47,780 bases of DNA, taken from a virus. Numbering within the stretch: the stretch's first letter is position 1; each line of letters opens with the position of its first letter. The notes below the pieces were generated by a model that saw only the letters and a list, made by a program, of their open reading frames with translations, had not been told where the DNA came from and did not search any database. Shown piece after piece: positions 39,757 to 47,015 of the stretch. The stretch covers positions 1 through 47,780 of IMG/VR virus record IMGVR_UViG_3300044825_002453; one strand, 5' to 3'. The translations under genes and the position numbers were made by a program.

Positions 39757-39948
39757 ATGACCCGCGACGAGCGCCTCGCCGCCCTCCTCATCCTCGGCGT
39801 CCTCGCCGCCGCCGCCCTCGGCTGCACCACCTGGCTCCTCGCCGCAGGCGTCAGCGCAGAGGCGGCACTCGCCGTGTTCGGCCTCGGGAACCTGTGCGCC
39901 GGCGCCGTCGCCGGCGCCCTCACCCTCGGCCGCGTCGAGACGTCGTAG
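39757..39948 (+). CDS. Small membrane protein with two segments, holin-like
   Basis: 63 residues, leaderless ATG behind late element 7. Hydrophobic stretches LAALLILGVLAAAALGCTTW and AALAVFGLGNLCAGAVAGAL span the membrane twice; the N-terminus is charged. Late expression and topology suggest a second holin or antiholin. Confidence 0.7.
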   Translation: MTRDERLAALLILGVLAAAALGCTTWLLAAGVSAEAALAVFGLGNLCAGAVAGALTLGRVETS

Positions 39949-40053
39949 CCAACCTCACGCCGCCAGTGAGGTAGCCCGATCCGGTGAGGATTCCGCGACT
40001 AGGCGACTAGTCATGGGGCGGAGGGCACACCGCCGCGTGACTAGTCTCCCGGC
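39949..40053 (+). promoter_or_regulatory. Region before integrase remnant: terminator, GACTAGTC repeats, promoter
   Basis: Contains the stem 39952-39972, three copies of CGACTAG/GACTAGTC (39996-40002, 40005-40012, 40039-40046) and TAGTCT (40042-40047), a TANNNT hexamer six bases before GTG 40054. The last repeat overlaps the -10, as an autoregulatory operator would. In serine-integrase phages the attachment site is usually here too. Confidence 0.55.
39952..39972 (+). terminator. Stem-loop at end of late region
   Basis: ACCTCAC (39952-39958) pairs with GTGAGGT (39966-39972) around a 7-base loop, directly after the last late gene. No U-tract. Confidence 0.5.
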
Positions 40054-40233
40054 GTGCCCGTCGCCCTCTACGCCCGCATCTCCCGTGACCCCGCAGAGCA
40101 GCGGGTCGGGGTCGACGACCAACTACGGCGCCTGACCGCCTACGCCGCGGTCACCTGGCCCGGCGCCCGAACCGCTGCTGAGGGGACAGGGGAGGCATCA
40201 CGACACGACCCCCGAGGCATATCGTGGCGTCGA

Positions 40234-40259
40234 GATCGGGGGCACATGCTCCCCCGATC
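40234..40259. terminator. Perfect 9-bp stem-loop
   Basis: GATCGGGGG (40234-40242), loop CACATGCT, CCCCCGATC (40251-40259). It would end transcripts entering from the integrase side. Confidence 0.6.
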
Positions 40260-40293
40260 CCCTGAGGAAACTTTCTCGGTGCTGGTCCATGGT

Positions 40294-40311
40294 GGCACCG
40301 TAAGTGGTGTT
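40294..40311. promoter_or_regulatory. Operator-like palindrome, site F
   Basis: GGCACCGTAAGTGGTGTT keeps CACC and GGTG arms at the consensus spacing. It lies in the switch-like region, 150 bases before ATG 40461. Confidence 0.45.
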
Positions 40312-40333
40312 CGGCGCATCGGTCTACCTGCGC

Positions 40334-40462
40334 TTATGCCTGAACGGTGTACGAAGCATTCTTTATGCCTGGTGTAACTACGGGTCTGGAACTTGGCCCG
40401 TAGCGGCGCTACGTGAATAGTGATGTTGACAGCCAGGCATATCGGGCGCATACTTCAGGCAT
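40334..40462. promoter_or_regulatory. Four TTATGCCTG/CAGGCAT operator sites
   Basis: TTATGCCTG occurs at 40334-40342 and 40363-40371, and its inverse CAGGCAT(A) at 40434-40441 and 40456-40462. The two inverse copies lie in the promoter spacer and across the transcription start. Two inverted pairs about 65-100 bases apart suggest DNA looping or a cooperative repressor. Confidence 0.6.
40426..40454 (+). promoter_or_regulatory. Near-consensus leaderless promoter for 40461
   Basis: TTGACA (40426-40431), 17-base spacer, CATACT (40449-40454), then 6 bases to ATG 40461. This is the best sigma-70/SigA-type promoter in the window. With no room for a Shine-Dalgarno the message would be leaderless. Confidence 0.8.
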
Positions 40463-40733
40463 GGAGAGCACCACACAGCACCCCGCCGAGATCGGAAACC
40501 GCCGAGCGCTCGTCGCCGCGACCGTCGCCCACCTCGACGCCCGTACCGAGGGACGCATCAGCGCCGACCTGCTCGCCGACCTCGACGCCGACGGCTGGGC
40601 CATCGTCCAGCAGGACATGGGCCGGACCCGCCCCTTCTCCGACGAGACCGCCGCTGCGATCGTCGCCGAGAAGCGGTGGCGGGAACTGGCCGCCGCCGCC
40701 GAGATCGACGACCCGTTCGAGGGAGTGATCTGA
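40461..40733 (+). CDS. First gene of early rightward operon, small helical protein
   Basis: 90 residues from ATG 40461, chosen because the promoter places the start of RNA there; upstream GTG 40413 would lie in the promoter. Sequence: RRALVAATVAHLDARTEGRI, SADLLADLDADGWAIVQQD, then EEKRWRELAAAAE-like helices. It could be a regulator acting on the CAGGCATA sites, but no HTH is certain. Confidence 0.75.
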   Translation: MESTTQHPAEIGNRRALVAATVAHLDARTEGRISADLLADLDADGWAIVQQDMGRTRPFSDETAAAIVAEKRWRELAAAAEIDDPFEGVI

Positions 40734-41050
40734 TGAACACCGCAAGTAGTGCAGAGCAGCGCCACCTCGACGGCGAGGACTGCGGCGGGTCGTGGTGGGG
40801 CGGCTGCCGCCTCTGCGGCGAGGAGATCGCCGAGGACACCGACACCAGGCGCGAGGTTGCGTTCCAGATCGACTTCAACGGCGACACCATCACCACCGAG
40901 GCGTGGTGGGTGGACGACGGCGGCGCCGGGCAGTGCAACGACTACACCACGACCACCCTCGGCGACGACCCGACCGAGGCGCTCCGCCTCGCGGTGGCGT
41001 GGCTCGCCGAGACGGTCGGCGTCAAGCTCCCCGAGGCGGTGGCGTCGTGA
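40733..41050 (+). CDS. Hypothetical protein with Cys pair
   Basis: 105 residues, ATG in a TGATG junction. CGGSWWGGCRLCGEEI contains CxxC-type spacing that may bind metal; the middle is beta-like (EVAFQIDFNGDTITTEAWW), the end helical (EALRLAVAWLAETV). Its first codons coincide with palindrome site G. Function unknown. Confidence 0.7.
   Translation: MNTASSAEQRHLDGEDCGGSWWGGCRLCGEEIAEDTDTRREVAFQIDFNGDTITTEAWWVDDGGAGQCNDYTTTTLGDDPTEALRLAVAWLAETVGVKLPEAVAS
40736..40753. promoter_or_regulatory. Operator-like palindrome, site G
   Basis: AACACCGCAAGTAGTGCA at the start of the 40733 gene; left arm intact, right arm degraded. Confidence 0.35.
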
Positions 41051-41217
41051 GCATCTACGACGACGTGCACGCCGAGGCGATGGCCGACTACCGGGCCACC
41101 GACTTCGACTACGACGGCCCCTCCGCCTCCGACCTCGACGACGAGGACCGCGACCTCATCGCCCGGGCAGCGACGACGGCACGGCTCGACGCGACGGTGC
41201 GGCGGGTGTTCCGGTGA
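41047..41217 (+). CDS. Small acidic hypothetical protein, 56 aa
   Basis: GTG in an overlap. SIYDDVHAEAMADYRATDFD, then SASDLDDEDRDLIARA: strongly acidic and helical, ending basic (RLDATVRRVFR). It overlaps the XRE gene; an acidic partner of a DNA-binding protein is conceivable but unproven. Confidence 0.65.
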   Translation: MSIYDDVHAEAMADYRATDFDYDGPSASDLDDEDRDLIARAATTARLDATVRRVFR

Positions 41218-41456
41218 GTCCCGCGGCAGCGGTCGGCGCCCGCATGATGCGGCAGCGTCAACTCCTCGGGATGACGCAGGGGGCGTTCGCCGCCCTCGTC
41301 GGCGTCGGACAGCCGCAGGTGTCCCGCTGGGAACGTGGCGACGTCGTCGTCCCGTTCGCCCGGCGCGCCGAGGTCGCGATGGCCCTCCGCATGTCACCCG
41401 CGGCCCTGTTCCGTGAGGTGCTCCACGCCGAGATGGTCGCCGAGGTCGTGGCGTGA
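41214..41456 (+). CDS. XRE-family helix-turn-helix regulator
   Basis: 80 residues, GTG in an overlap. ARMMRQRQLLGMTQGAFAAL, then VGVGQPQVSRWERGD is a classical Cro/CI-type HTH (about residues 8-45), followed by AEVAMALRMSPAALF. It lies 1.1 kb from the integrase remnant in the switch-like region. It is the best candidate to bind one of the operator families, though which one is not shown. Confidence 0.88.
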   Translation: MSPAAAVGARMMRQRQLLGMTQGAFAALVGVGQPQVSRWERGDVVVPFARRAEVAMALRMSPAALFREVLHAEMVAEVVA

Positions 41457-41713
41457 CCTTCCTCGACCAGCGCCGCAGCCAAGGTTTCGGCGACCCCGAC
41501 CCCGCCATCCTCGCGCAGGTCGGCGCCCTCCTCGGAGGACGAGGCGACACCGCTCCCGGCGGTGTGGCCCGGTCCCCCGAGTCCACGCCGGCTCCATCCA
41601 CAACCACCTTGGATTCTCCCGCCTCGCCGGCCCTCCACCGATGTGGGGGCGACGGGGGACCGAACCTCGACAGCACCAGCAACGACACCAGCACCGAAGG
41701 GGAAGCAGCATGA
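41453..41713 (+). CDS. Hypothetical disordered protein, 86 aa
   Basis: GTG in an overlap, ending in GAAGGGGAAGCAGC that serves the next ATG. N-terminus FLDQRRSQGFGDPDPAILAQ, then low-complexity Ser/Thr/Pro/Gly. Coding quality is lower than in neighbours; it may be partly a spacer. Confidence 0.5.
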   Translation: MTFLDQRRSQGFGDPDPAILAQVGALLGGRGDTAPGGVARSPESTPAPSTTTLDSPASPALHRCGGDGGPNLDSTSNDTSTEGEAA

Positions 41714-42102
41714 GCAACATCGAAGGTGACCTCAACGCGACGATCGCAAGCGCGGTCAACGCCCGGATCGAGGCGGAGGTGATGGCGGCGCTCTCGGGCG
41801 ACGAGGTCATCGCCCGGTTCGTCACGGCGGCGCTTCAGCAGAAGGTCGGAGATCAGCGCTACGGCAAGCAGCAGAGGACCTTCCTCGCCGCGGCGCTGGA
41901 GACCGCCATCAAGGACGCCACGAAGGCGGCCGTGGGCCGGCTCATCGAAGAAGAGCGACCGCTGATCGAGGACGAGATCCGCAAGGCACTGCGTCGCAAC
42001 GTCAAGACGATGGCCGACTCCATCGTCGGCAACCTCGCCGACAAGGCGTCCAGCGCCTACGGCGTCCGCGTCGAGCTGCAGCTCCCGGGGGAGAACCGAT
42101 GA
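41710..42102 (+). CDS. Hypothetical helical protein, 130 aa
   Basis: ATG with GAAGGGGAAGC upstream. Almost entirely helical and charged (LNATIASAVNARIEAEVMAA; GRLIEEERPLIEDEIRKALR). Could oligomerise. Not recognised. Confidence 0.7.
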   Translation: MSNIEGDLNATIASAVNARIEAEVMAALSGDEVIARFVTAALQQKVGDQRYGKQQRTFLAAALETAIKDATKAAVGRLIEEERPLIEDEIRKALRRNVKTMADSIVGNLADKASSAYGVRVELQLPGENR

Positions 42103-42371
42103 GCAACCGCAACGGAGAGACGTGGTGGGCACCGGTCCCGTGGGGCGACATCGCCCCCGGCGACGTGGTCACCTACGAGCGCCGCGACGGGATGACGTAC
42201 GATTGTCCGGTCGCCGCCACCCGCCCCGGCCACCCGTCCGACCGGAACCGCCTCGGCGAGGTCAAGGTCACCCTCGTCGGCCCCGACGGGTGGACGTTTG
42301 ACCGGTGGGTGATCCCCACCGAGGAGACCCGCTGCCGGTTCCCCCGCCACGTCGAGGCGGTGGCGTCGTGA
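42099..42371 (+). CDS. Hypothetical protein, 90 aa
   Basis: ATG in an overlap with GGGGGAG upstream. Small beta protein: IAPGDVVTYERRDG, GEVKVTLVGPDGWTFDRWVI. SH3-like barrel is possible. Function unknown. Confidence 0.7.
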   Translation: MSNRNGETWWAPVPWGDIAPGDVVTYERRDGMTYDCPVAATRPGHPSDRNRLGEVKVTLVGPDGWTFDRWVIPTEETRCRFPRHVEAVAS

Positions 42372-42826
42372 TGGGCACCCTCCCGTTCCTCTCCGCCGCC
42401 GACCTCATCACCATCGGCTCCGTCGGCGAGGACGTCGTGGTCCTACGCGCCGGCGACGTCGACCTCTGCGTCATCTACGGCGACCCGAAGCGGACGGGGG
42501 AGCGCCTCATCGAGGTGGGCGCCTGCATCGTCTCCGTCGCCCCTGAGGTGTACCCCCCGGAGCCGTCACCCACGCCATCCCTCGTCGCGGTGGACGATCT
42601 CCGACGCGGCGACCGCGTCGCCCTCGACCGCTGCGACTCCACCGAGGCACCCGCCCCGCACTCGATGTCGTGGGCGACCGTCACCGACGTCGTGCGGATG
42701 GCGGGACGGGTCGCCACGATCATGGTCCGCACCGACGCCGTCGCAAGGGCCAACCGTGTCCTCGCCCCAGACGTGCAGGTGTGGGCCATGCGCCCCACCG
42801 CGGCGACCGAGGAGGCGGTGGCGTGA
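42368..42826 (+). CDS. Hypothetical protein, 152 aa
   Basis: GTG 42368 in an overlap (ATG 42371 possible). Two beta-rich parts: LRAGDVDLCVIYGDPKRTG and DDLRRGDRVALDRCD with ATVTDVVRMAGRVATIMVR. The second, like the preceding protein, is SH3-barrel-like. Not recognised. Confidence 0.7.
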   Translation: MMGTLPFLSAADLITIGSVGEDVVVLRAGDVDLCVIYGDPKRTGERLIEVGACIVSVAPEVYPPEPSPTPSLVAVDDLRRGDRVALDRCDSTEAPAPHSMSWATVTDVVRMAGRVATIMVRTDAVARANRVLAPDVQVWAMRPTAATEEAVA

Positions 42827-43659
42827 GCGGCGCTCTGGCAGTCCACATCACGGAGCCGGAGGACGTGTGGCTCTACCTCATCGAGCGCCCCAACGGCGCC
42901 GCGAACGACGCCGTCCCCACGGCCGACGGACGACCGCTGACGGCTCTGGCCCGCCGCAACTGGTGGGCCGGACCGGACGCCATCACCTCCGCCACGTTCG
43001 AGGCCCGCCCGCACCGGCGGGTGGTCGGCTATCGCCTGCCGGAAGGCGTTGTGCTCCCCGGCTACCCCTCCGAGATGACCGTTGCGGAGTGGATCGACAG
43101 AGACGACGACGAGGACCCGACGTGGCGACTCTACGATGCCGAGACGGAGCAGCAGGACGTCGACCCGATCACGGTCACGCTCTCCGCCGTCGAGGTGCCA
43201 CGCCTCGATCTCGAGGACTACACGCTGACGTGGAAGGCGAAACTCCCGTGGGCCGTCAAAGAGATCGGCGGTCTCGCCGAGGCGTTCCCCGGCGAGTTCG
43301 AGGGCGTGCGTGCGCTCGTCAAGGAGCGGCTCGACAAGATCCCCGGGGCGGCCCACGTATTCCTCCGCACGGGGAGCGGCGACAACTACGCCAGCATCTC
43401 CGTGCCGCTCGCTCCATCGCAGCACAAGCCCTCCACCGGCCGCCGCGGCACGAACGGATACCGGGCTGCGGTCACGTCCAAGGCGGTCAAGGTGCCCCTC
43501 GGATGGGTACCCGACAAGGTCGCAGGCCGTAACGCCGGTGAGGCGTGGGACACGGTGCAGGCGATCGTCGCTGACGCCGTAGACCGCTGCACCTTCCACG
43601 GCATCATCTGCCCGTCGTGTGGCGGCGACGGGATCATCGCGAAGGACGGTGCGGCGTGA
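42823..43659 (+). CDS. Hypothetical protein upstream of exonuclease, 278 aa
   Basis: GTG in an overlap. Mixed alpha/beta with acidic middle, LRTGSGDNYASISVPL, a substrate-loop-like GRRGTNGYRAAV, and a C-terminal CTFHGIICPSCGGDGI zinc-type site. It precedes the PD-(D/E)XK nuclease and may act with it in recombination; this is only inferred from position. Confidence 0.7.
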   Translation: MSGALAVHITEPEDVWLYLIERPNGAANDAVPTADGRPLTALARRNWWAGPDAITSATFEARPHRRVVGYRLPEGVVLPGYPSEMTVAEWIDRDDDEDPTWRLYDAETEQQDVDPITVTLSAVEVPRLDLEDYTLTWKAKLPWAVKEIGGLAEAFPGEFEGVRALVKERLDKIPGAAHVFLRTGSGDNYASISVPLAPSQHKPSTGRRGTNGYRAAVTSKAVKVPLGWVPDKVAGRNAGEAWDTVQAIVADAVDRCTFHGIICPSCGGDGIIAKDGAA

Positions 43660-45503
43660 CGCTCCGAGGCCCCGCCCACCCCGACACCTTCCGCGTGCAG
43701 GTCGGTCGCTACGGGGACAGGTACTACCACGACCCGCTGCCCGCCGACGGCACCTGGGACGCCACCGACGACCAGTGGCCGTCCGTCTCCATCGTCAAGG
43801 GTGCCTGGCCGAAGAACCTCGGCCCGTGGATGGCGCAGGAGGCCGCCCGCTTCGCCGTCGAGCACCGCGACACCTGGACCCGGCTCCCCGAGGACGCCGC
43901 CGTCGACATGATCGCCAAGGCCTCCGACCGGACCCGCAACAAGGCCGCCGACCGCGGCACCGGCGTCCACACCATCCTCGAAGGCATCGCCGAAGGACGC
44001 GAGCCGCACCCCGAGCTCATGCCCGACGTCGCCCCCTACCTCCCGGTCCTGCGGCAACTCGTGGCGGATCTGCAACCGGAGTGGGTGTATTCCGAGGTTG
44101 TTTGCATTTCCCGCAGCCTCGGCTACGGGGGGACCGCCGACGCCGCCATCCGCATCAACGCCGGCCCCCTCGTGGGTACATATTCAATCGACTGGAAAAC
44201 TCGCCGGGCGGGGCGCCACGACGCACACCGTGACGAGTGCGCCCAGCTCGCCGCCTACTCGCGCTGCGACTACATCATCGCCGAGGTGGACGGGCAGGCG
44301 GTGCGGATGGCGCCACCCGCCCTCGACGGTGGCCTCATCGTCTCCATCACCCCCGACGACTACCGCCTCTACCCCGTCGACCTCGACGCGGCGTGGGCCA
44401 CCTGGGTCGACCTGCGCGAGTTCCACGACACCACCAAGGCCACCATCCGTGGAAAGCACGTCGTCATCCCACGCCGCCCCGTGGACGCGGCTACGGTCAA
44501 CACCACAAGCGGTCCCGATGACCCGTTCGCGGGCATCGACGGCGGCAAGGTCCCACCTGCGGCGGCTCCCCCTGCCGGCGCGGTGGTCGAGGCAGCGACA
44601 CCGGCGGTCTGCTCCCCGCCGCCGGTGTCGCTCGCCTCGCAGGCACGCATCGACTGGTGCCGGGACCGTCTCGTCGCCCTCGTCACCGCACACCCGAACG
44701 CCGGGATCGTGCCCCCCGAGGGGGTACCGACGTTCCGCCAGGCACGCGAGGACGGGCACCGCTTCACCGACGACGAGATCGACGCGTGGTGCTCGGCCCT
44801 CGTCGAACCGGAGGCGGAGCACACGATCCCGTTCCCCGACCCCGACCCCGGCCGCTCCGACACGCCACCGCCACCGCCACCCGCACCGGTGCCCGCAGCA
44901 CCCCGCAAGATCCCCGCAGACGACCCCCGCCTCGCGTCCCTCGCCACCCGCGTCAACGCGCTGCCCCCCGACCTCCTCGCCATGTTCGAGGCGGAGGCCG
45001 TGACCGGTCGCAAGCTCCCGAAGTTCCACCGCGGCCACGGCACCGAGGCGGCGCTTGCCGAGGCGGTCGCCATCCTCGACCCGCTCGAGGAGGCCGCGAC
45101 CGCGCGCCGCCTCCGCATCGACCTCTCCCTGTCGCTCCTCGCGGCGCACGGCGTCGAACCGATCCGGGCGCTCCGCCTCATCTGCGACCGCGACGCATCC
45201 CGCCTCAACGAGTGGGAAGCGGAGAGCCTCGACGACCTCGCCTGCGCCGTCGCCGGCGGCGTCCTCGTCCTCGACGGCACCAACGTCGTCGCCTCCGAAG
45301 GCGCGGAGACGACGCTCCTCAACCACGTCGGCGAGTTGGCCGGCACCAAGACCGCCGGGCGAAGCGAGCTCCTCGCCGTCGCCCGCAACCTCGCCGCACG
45401 GCGCCAACTCCCCGCTGCCCGTGCGACCAAGGACCTCATCGCCTCACCGCTCCTCGTAGCGGCCGTGGCGATGACGGAGACCCTGCCCGCCTCGGCGGCG
45501 TAG
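43656..45503 (+). CDS. PD-(D/E)XK (Cas4/RecB-like) exonuclease with extended C-terminus
   Basis: 615 residues, GTG in an overlap. The nuclease core has RGTGVHTILEG (His near 108), YSEVV, GYGGTADAAI (Asp near 162), TYSIDWKTR (DWK near 179-181) and CAQLAAYSR, the RecB-type motif order. The C-terminal 300 residues have a Pro-rich linker and helical modules that may bind partners. It should resect DNA ends for recombination with the SSB-like protein downstream. Palindrome site H lies in the linker DNA. Confidence 0.82.
   Translation: MTLRGPAHPDTFRVQVGRYGDRYYHDPLPADGTWDATDDQWPSVSIVKGAWPKNLGPWMAQEAARFAVEHRDTWTRLPEDAAVDMIAKASDRTRNKAADRGTGVHTILEGIAEGREPHPELMPDVAPYLPVLRQLVADLQPEWVYSEVVCISRSLGYGGTADAAIRINAGPLVGTYSIDWKTRRAGRHDAHRDECAQLAAYSRCDYIIAEVDGQAVRMAPPALDGGLIVSITPDDYRLYPVDLDAAWATWVDLREFHDTTKATIRGKHVVIPRRPVDAATVNTTSGPDDPFAGIDGGKVPPAAAPPAGAVVEAATPAVCSPPPVSLASQARIDWCRDRLVALVTAHPNAGIVPPEGVPTFRQAREDGHRFTDDEIDAWCSALVEPEAEHTIPFPDPDPGRSDTPPPPPPAPVPAAPRKIPADDPRLASLATRVNALPPDLLAMFEAEAVTGRKLPKFHRGHGTEAALAEAVAILDPLEEAATARRLRIDLSLSLLAAHGVEPIRALRLICDRDASRLNEWEAESLDDLACAVAGGVLVLDGTNVVASEGAETTLLNHVGELAGTKTAGRSELLAVARNLAARRQLPAARATKDLIASPLLVAAVAMTETLPASAA
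44499..44516. promoter_or_regulatory. Operator-like palindrome, site H
   Basis: AACACCACAAGCGGTCCC inside the exonuclease gene; left arm intact, right arm partial. Weakest copy. Confidence 0.3.
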
Positions 45504-45506
45504 GTC

Positions 45507-45536
45507 ACCAACACCAACACCAACAGCAACACCAAC
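45507..45536 (+). repeat. Five tandem ACCAAC hexamers
   Basis: ACCAAC repeated five times (fourth copy AGCAAC) fills the gap between the exonuclease stop and the GGAAGG ribosome site of the next gene. It forms an unstructured, C/A-rich leader. Confidence 0.8.
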
Positions 45537-45552
45537 GGAAGGCATCAGCACC

Positions 45553-46023
45553 ATGAGCACCTACGAGTTCGTCGCCCCCGGCGCCGGAGAGGTCGAGGAA
45601 GGGGTCCGTCCCGCGGACCTCAACGGTCACCTCGTCATCTGCTACGCCCTGGAGTACGCGCCGAGCGTCCCCACGAAGTTCTCGCCCGACGGGAAGCCCG
45701 CCGTGCGTCTCAACCTCGCAGACCTGTCCACCGGGGAGTTCCACGGCGACGCGCTGTGGTTCAACTCGTGGATCGTCAACGACCTGAAGCGGGCCATCGG
45801 CAAGCCGATGCTCGCCCGCATCGGGCAGGGCGCCGACTCGTCGAAGGGGAACCCGCCGTGGATCCTCATCGACGCGACCGGTGACCAGGAGGCAATCGCC
45901 GCCGCGACGGCGTGGCTCAACGCCAACCCGGGCCGCCTGTCCGGCCAGGGCCTCGCTGCCACGGCACCAGCCACCCCGGCCCCGGCCCCCGTCGCGACGG
46001 TCCCCGTCGCCTCGATGGTCTGA
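45553..46023 (+). CDS. Single-stranded DNA-binding-like protein
   Basis: 156 residues, ATG with GGAAGG upstream. DLNGHLVICYALEYAPSVPT, AVRLNLADLSTGEFHGDALW and FNSWIVNDLKRAIGKPML give an OB-like beta core, followed by a Pro/Ala-rich tail. Proteins of this style follow Cas4-like exonucleases in other actinophages, where they are called SSB. A terminator comes after. Confidence 0.65.
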   Translation: MSTYEFVAPGAGEVEEGVRPADLNGHLVICYALEYAPSVPTKFSPDGKPAVRLNLADLSTGEFHGDALWFNSWIVNDLKRAIGKPMLARIGQGADSSKGNPPWILIDATGDQEAIAAATAWLNANPGRLSGQGLAATAPATPAPAPVATVPVASMV

Positions 46024-46047
46024 GCAGGACCGTGGCACCAGCAGCAG

Positions 46048-46074
46048 CCCCCTCCGGCGCAGGACCGGAGGGGG
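46048..46074 (+). terminator. 10-bp stem-loop after SSB-like gene
   Basis: CCCCCTCCGG (46048-46057) pairs with CCGGAGGGGG (46065-46074) around CGCAGGA. It lies 25 bases after the stop. No U-tract. Confidence 0.7.
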
Positions 46075-46096
46075 CGCCCCCCGCCCGGTGGCAGCC

Positions 46097-46369
46097 GTGA
46101 CGCTGCCCCTCGACGACCTCATCGCCATCGCCGGCAACCGGCCCCCCGACACCATCGGCACCGTCGACCAGGCCGCCTCGGCCGTCCGCGACGCCGCCGC
46201 CGCCGAAGGCATCGACCTCGGTGACGCCGACACCGCCCGTCACGTTGCCTTCGGCGCGCACTGCCCCCTCTACATCGCCTCGGCGCTCGACACTCCCCGT
46301 GGTGCCGTCGCCCTCGCCCGACACGTCACCGCCGCAGCCGCGGCCCACGCACAGGAGAGCACCACATGA
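46097..46369 (+). CDS. Hypothetical helical protein, 90 aa
   Basis: GTG 46097 (GTG 46088 possible). LPLDDLIAIAGNRPPDTIGT then Ala-rich helices (VDQAASAVRDAAAAEGID; RHVTAAAAAHAQES). No motif. Confidence 0.65.
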   Translation: MTLPLDDLIAIAGNRPPDTIGTVDQAASAVRDAAAAEGIDLGDADTARHVAFGAHCPLYIASALDTPRGAVALARHVTAAAAAHAQESTT

Positions 46370-46623
46370 ACACCGCCGCCGCCGTGAAGCGGCTCACGCA
46401 CACCCCCGGACGCCCCGCCGTCTACCTCGTCCGCCGCGTCACCGGCGACACCGACGAGATGACCCGCACCGACGTCCGCTGGGTGATCGACTTCCTCGAA
46501 GCCGAGGCGCTCCGCTACGCCACCGACACCAACTCCCCCGAGGGGTGGACCGTCGAACGACACCTGCGCCACTGGCGCCGCGTCCTCGCCTCCATCGACG
46601 CGTTCGAGGGGGTGGCGGCGTGA
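46366..46623 (+). CDS. Hypothetical protein, 85 aa
   Basis: ATG in an overlap with CAGGAGAG upstream. [20 protein letters not shown], then [18 protein letters not shown]: alpha/beta, charged. No recognised family. Confidence 0.65.
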   Translation: MNTAAAVKRLTHTPGRPAVYLVRRVTGDTDEMTRTDVRWVIDFLEAEALRYATDTNSPEGWTVERHLRHWRRVLASIDAFEGVAA

Positions 46624-47015
46624 CCCTCATCCCGACCCGTCTCCGACCCGGCACCGTCGTCATCACCACCGCCGACGCCCGCCGCCTCGCCGACAGCGAC
46701 AGCGACCGCGCCAAGCTGCGCGCCGAGATCCTCCGCCTCCGAGGCGACCGCGACGAGTTGGCCCGCCTCGCGCAGACGCGGCTCGACAGCATCGCCCTCC
46801 AGGTGCGGCTCCGCCGCGAAGCGGAGGCCCGTTCCCTCGATCTCCTCGACCAGCTCCACGAGGCCCGTGGCGAGGCCGTGGAGGGCCGGCGCCCCGAACT
46901 GTGCCACACCCTCGCCGAGTGCTCCGGCAACCGGGCGATGGCGGAACGCGTCACCCGCATCGTCGCAGAGGCGGCGGTGCCGACGCTCGACACGATCCTC
47001 GGGGAGGCGTCGTGA
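46620..47015 (+). CDS. Hypothetical coiled-coil protein, 131 aa
   Basis: GTG in an overlap. Residues about 22-90 are a coiled coil ([40 protein letters not shown]), then CHTLAECSG and a helical end. Its stop overlaps the pentapeptide-repeat gene start. Confidence 0.7.
   Translation: MTLIPTRLRPGTVVITTADARRLADSDSDRAKLRAEILRLRGDRDELARLAQTRLDSIALQVRLRREAEARSLDLLDQLHEARGEAVEGRRPELCHTLAECSGNRAMAERVTRIVAEAAVPTLDTILGEAS

Larger units (their letters stand above)
40054..40377 (+). pseudogene. Serine integrase remnant (N-terminal resolvase motif only)
   Basis: GTG 40054 starts VALYARISRDPAEQRVGVDD then QLRRLTAYAAVTWPGA, the opening of large serine recombinases, with the catalytic Ser in YARIS. After about residue 42 similarity ends and third positions lose their GC bias; the frame runs to a stop at 40377 through non-coding-looking DNA. 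Real integrases have 400-600 residues, so this is a deletion remnant. A short functional peptide cannot be excluded because a plausible leaderless promoter (TAGTCT) remains. Confidence 0.7.
40180..40460 (+). promoter_or_regulatory. Switch-like intergenic region of lower GC
   Basis: This stretch after the integrase remnant is visibly less GC-rich. It holds a perfect 9-base stem (40234-40259), palindrome site F (40294-40311), two TTATGCCTG and two CAGGCAT sites (40334-40462), the inverted repeats CTACGGG/CCCGTAG (40378-40403) and CGTAGC/GCTACG (40399-40413), and a near-consensus promoter. No convincing gene on either strand. Confidence 0.65.

Noticed and set aside
40140-40451. Minus-strand ORF across the switch-like region as a divergent repressor
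   Set aside because: No HTH or other recognisable pattern, irregular composition and no good promoter or ribosome site; operators on both sides are better read as control DNA.
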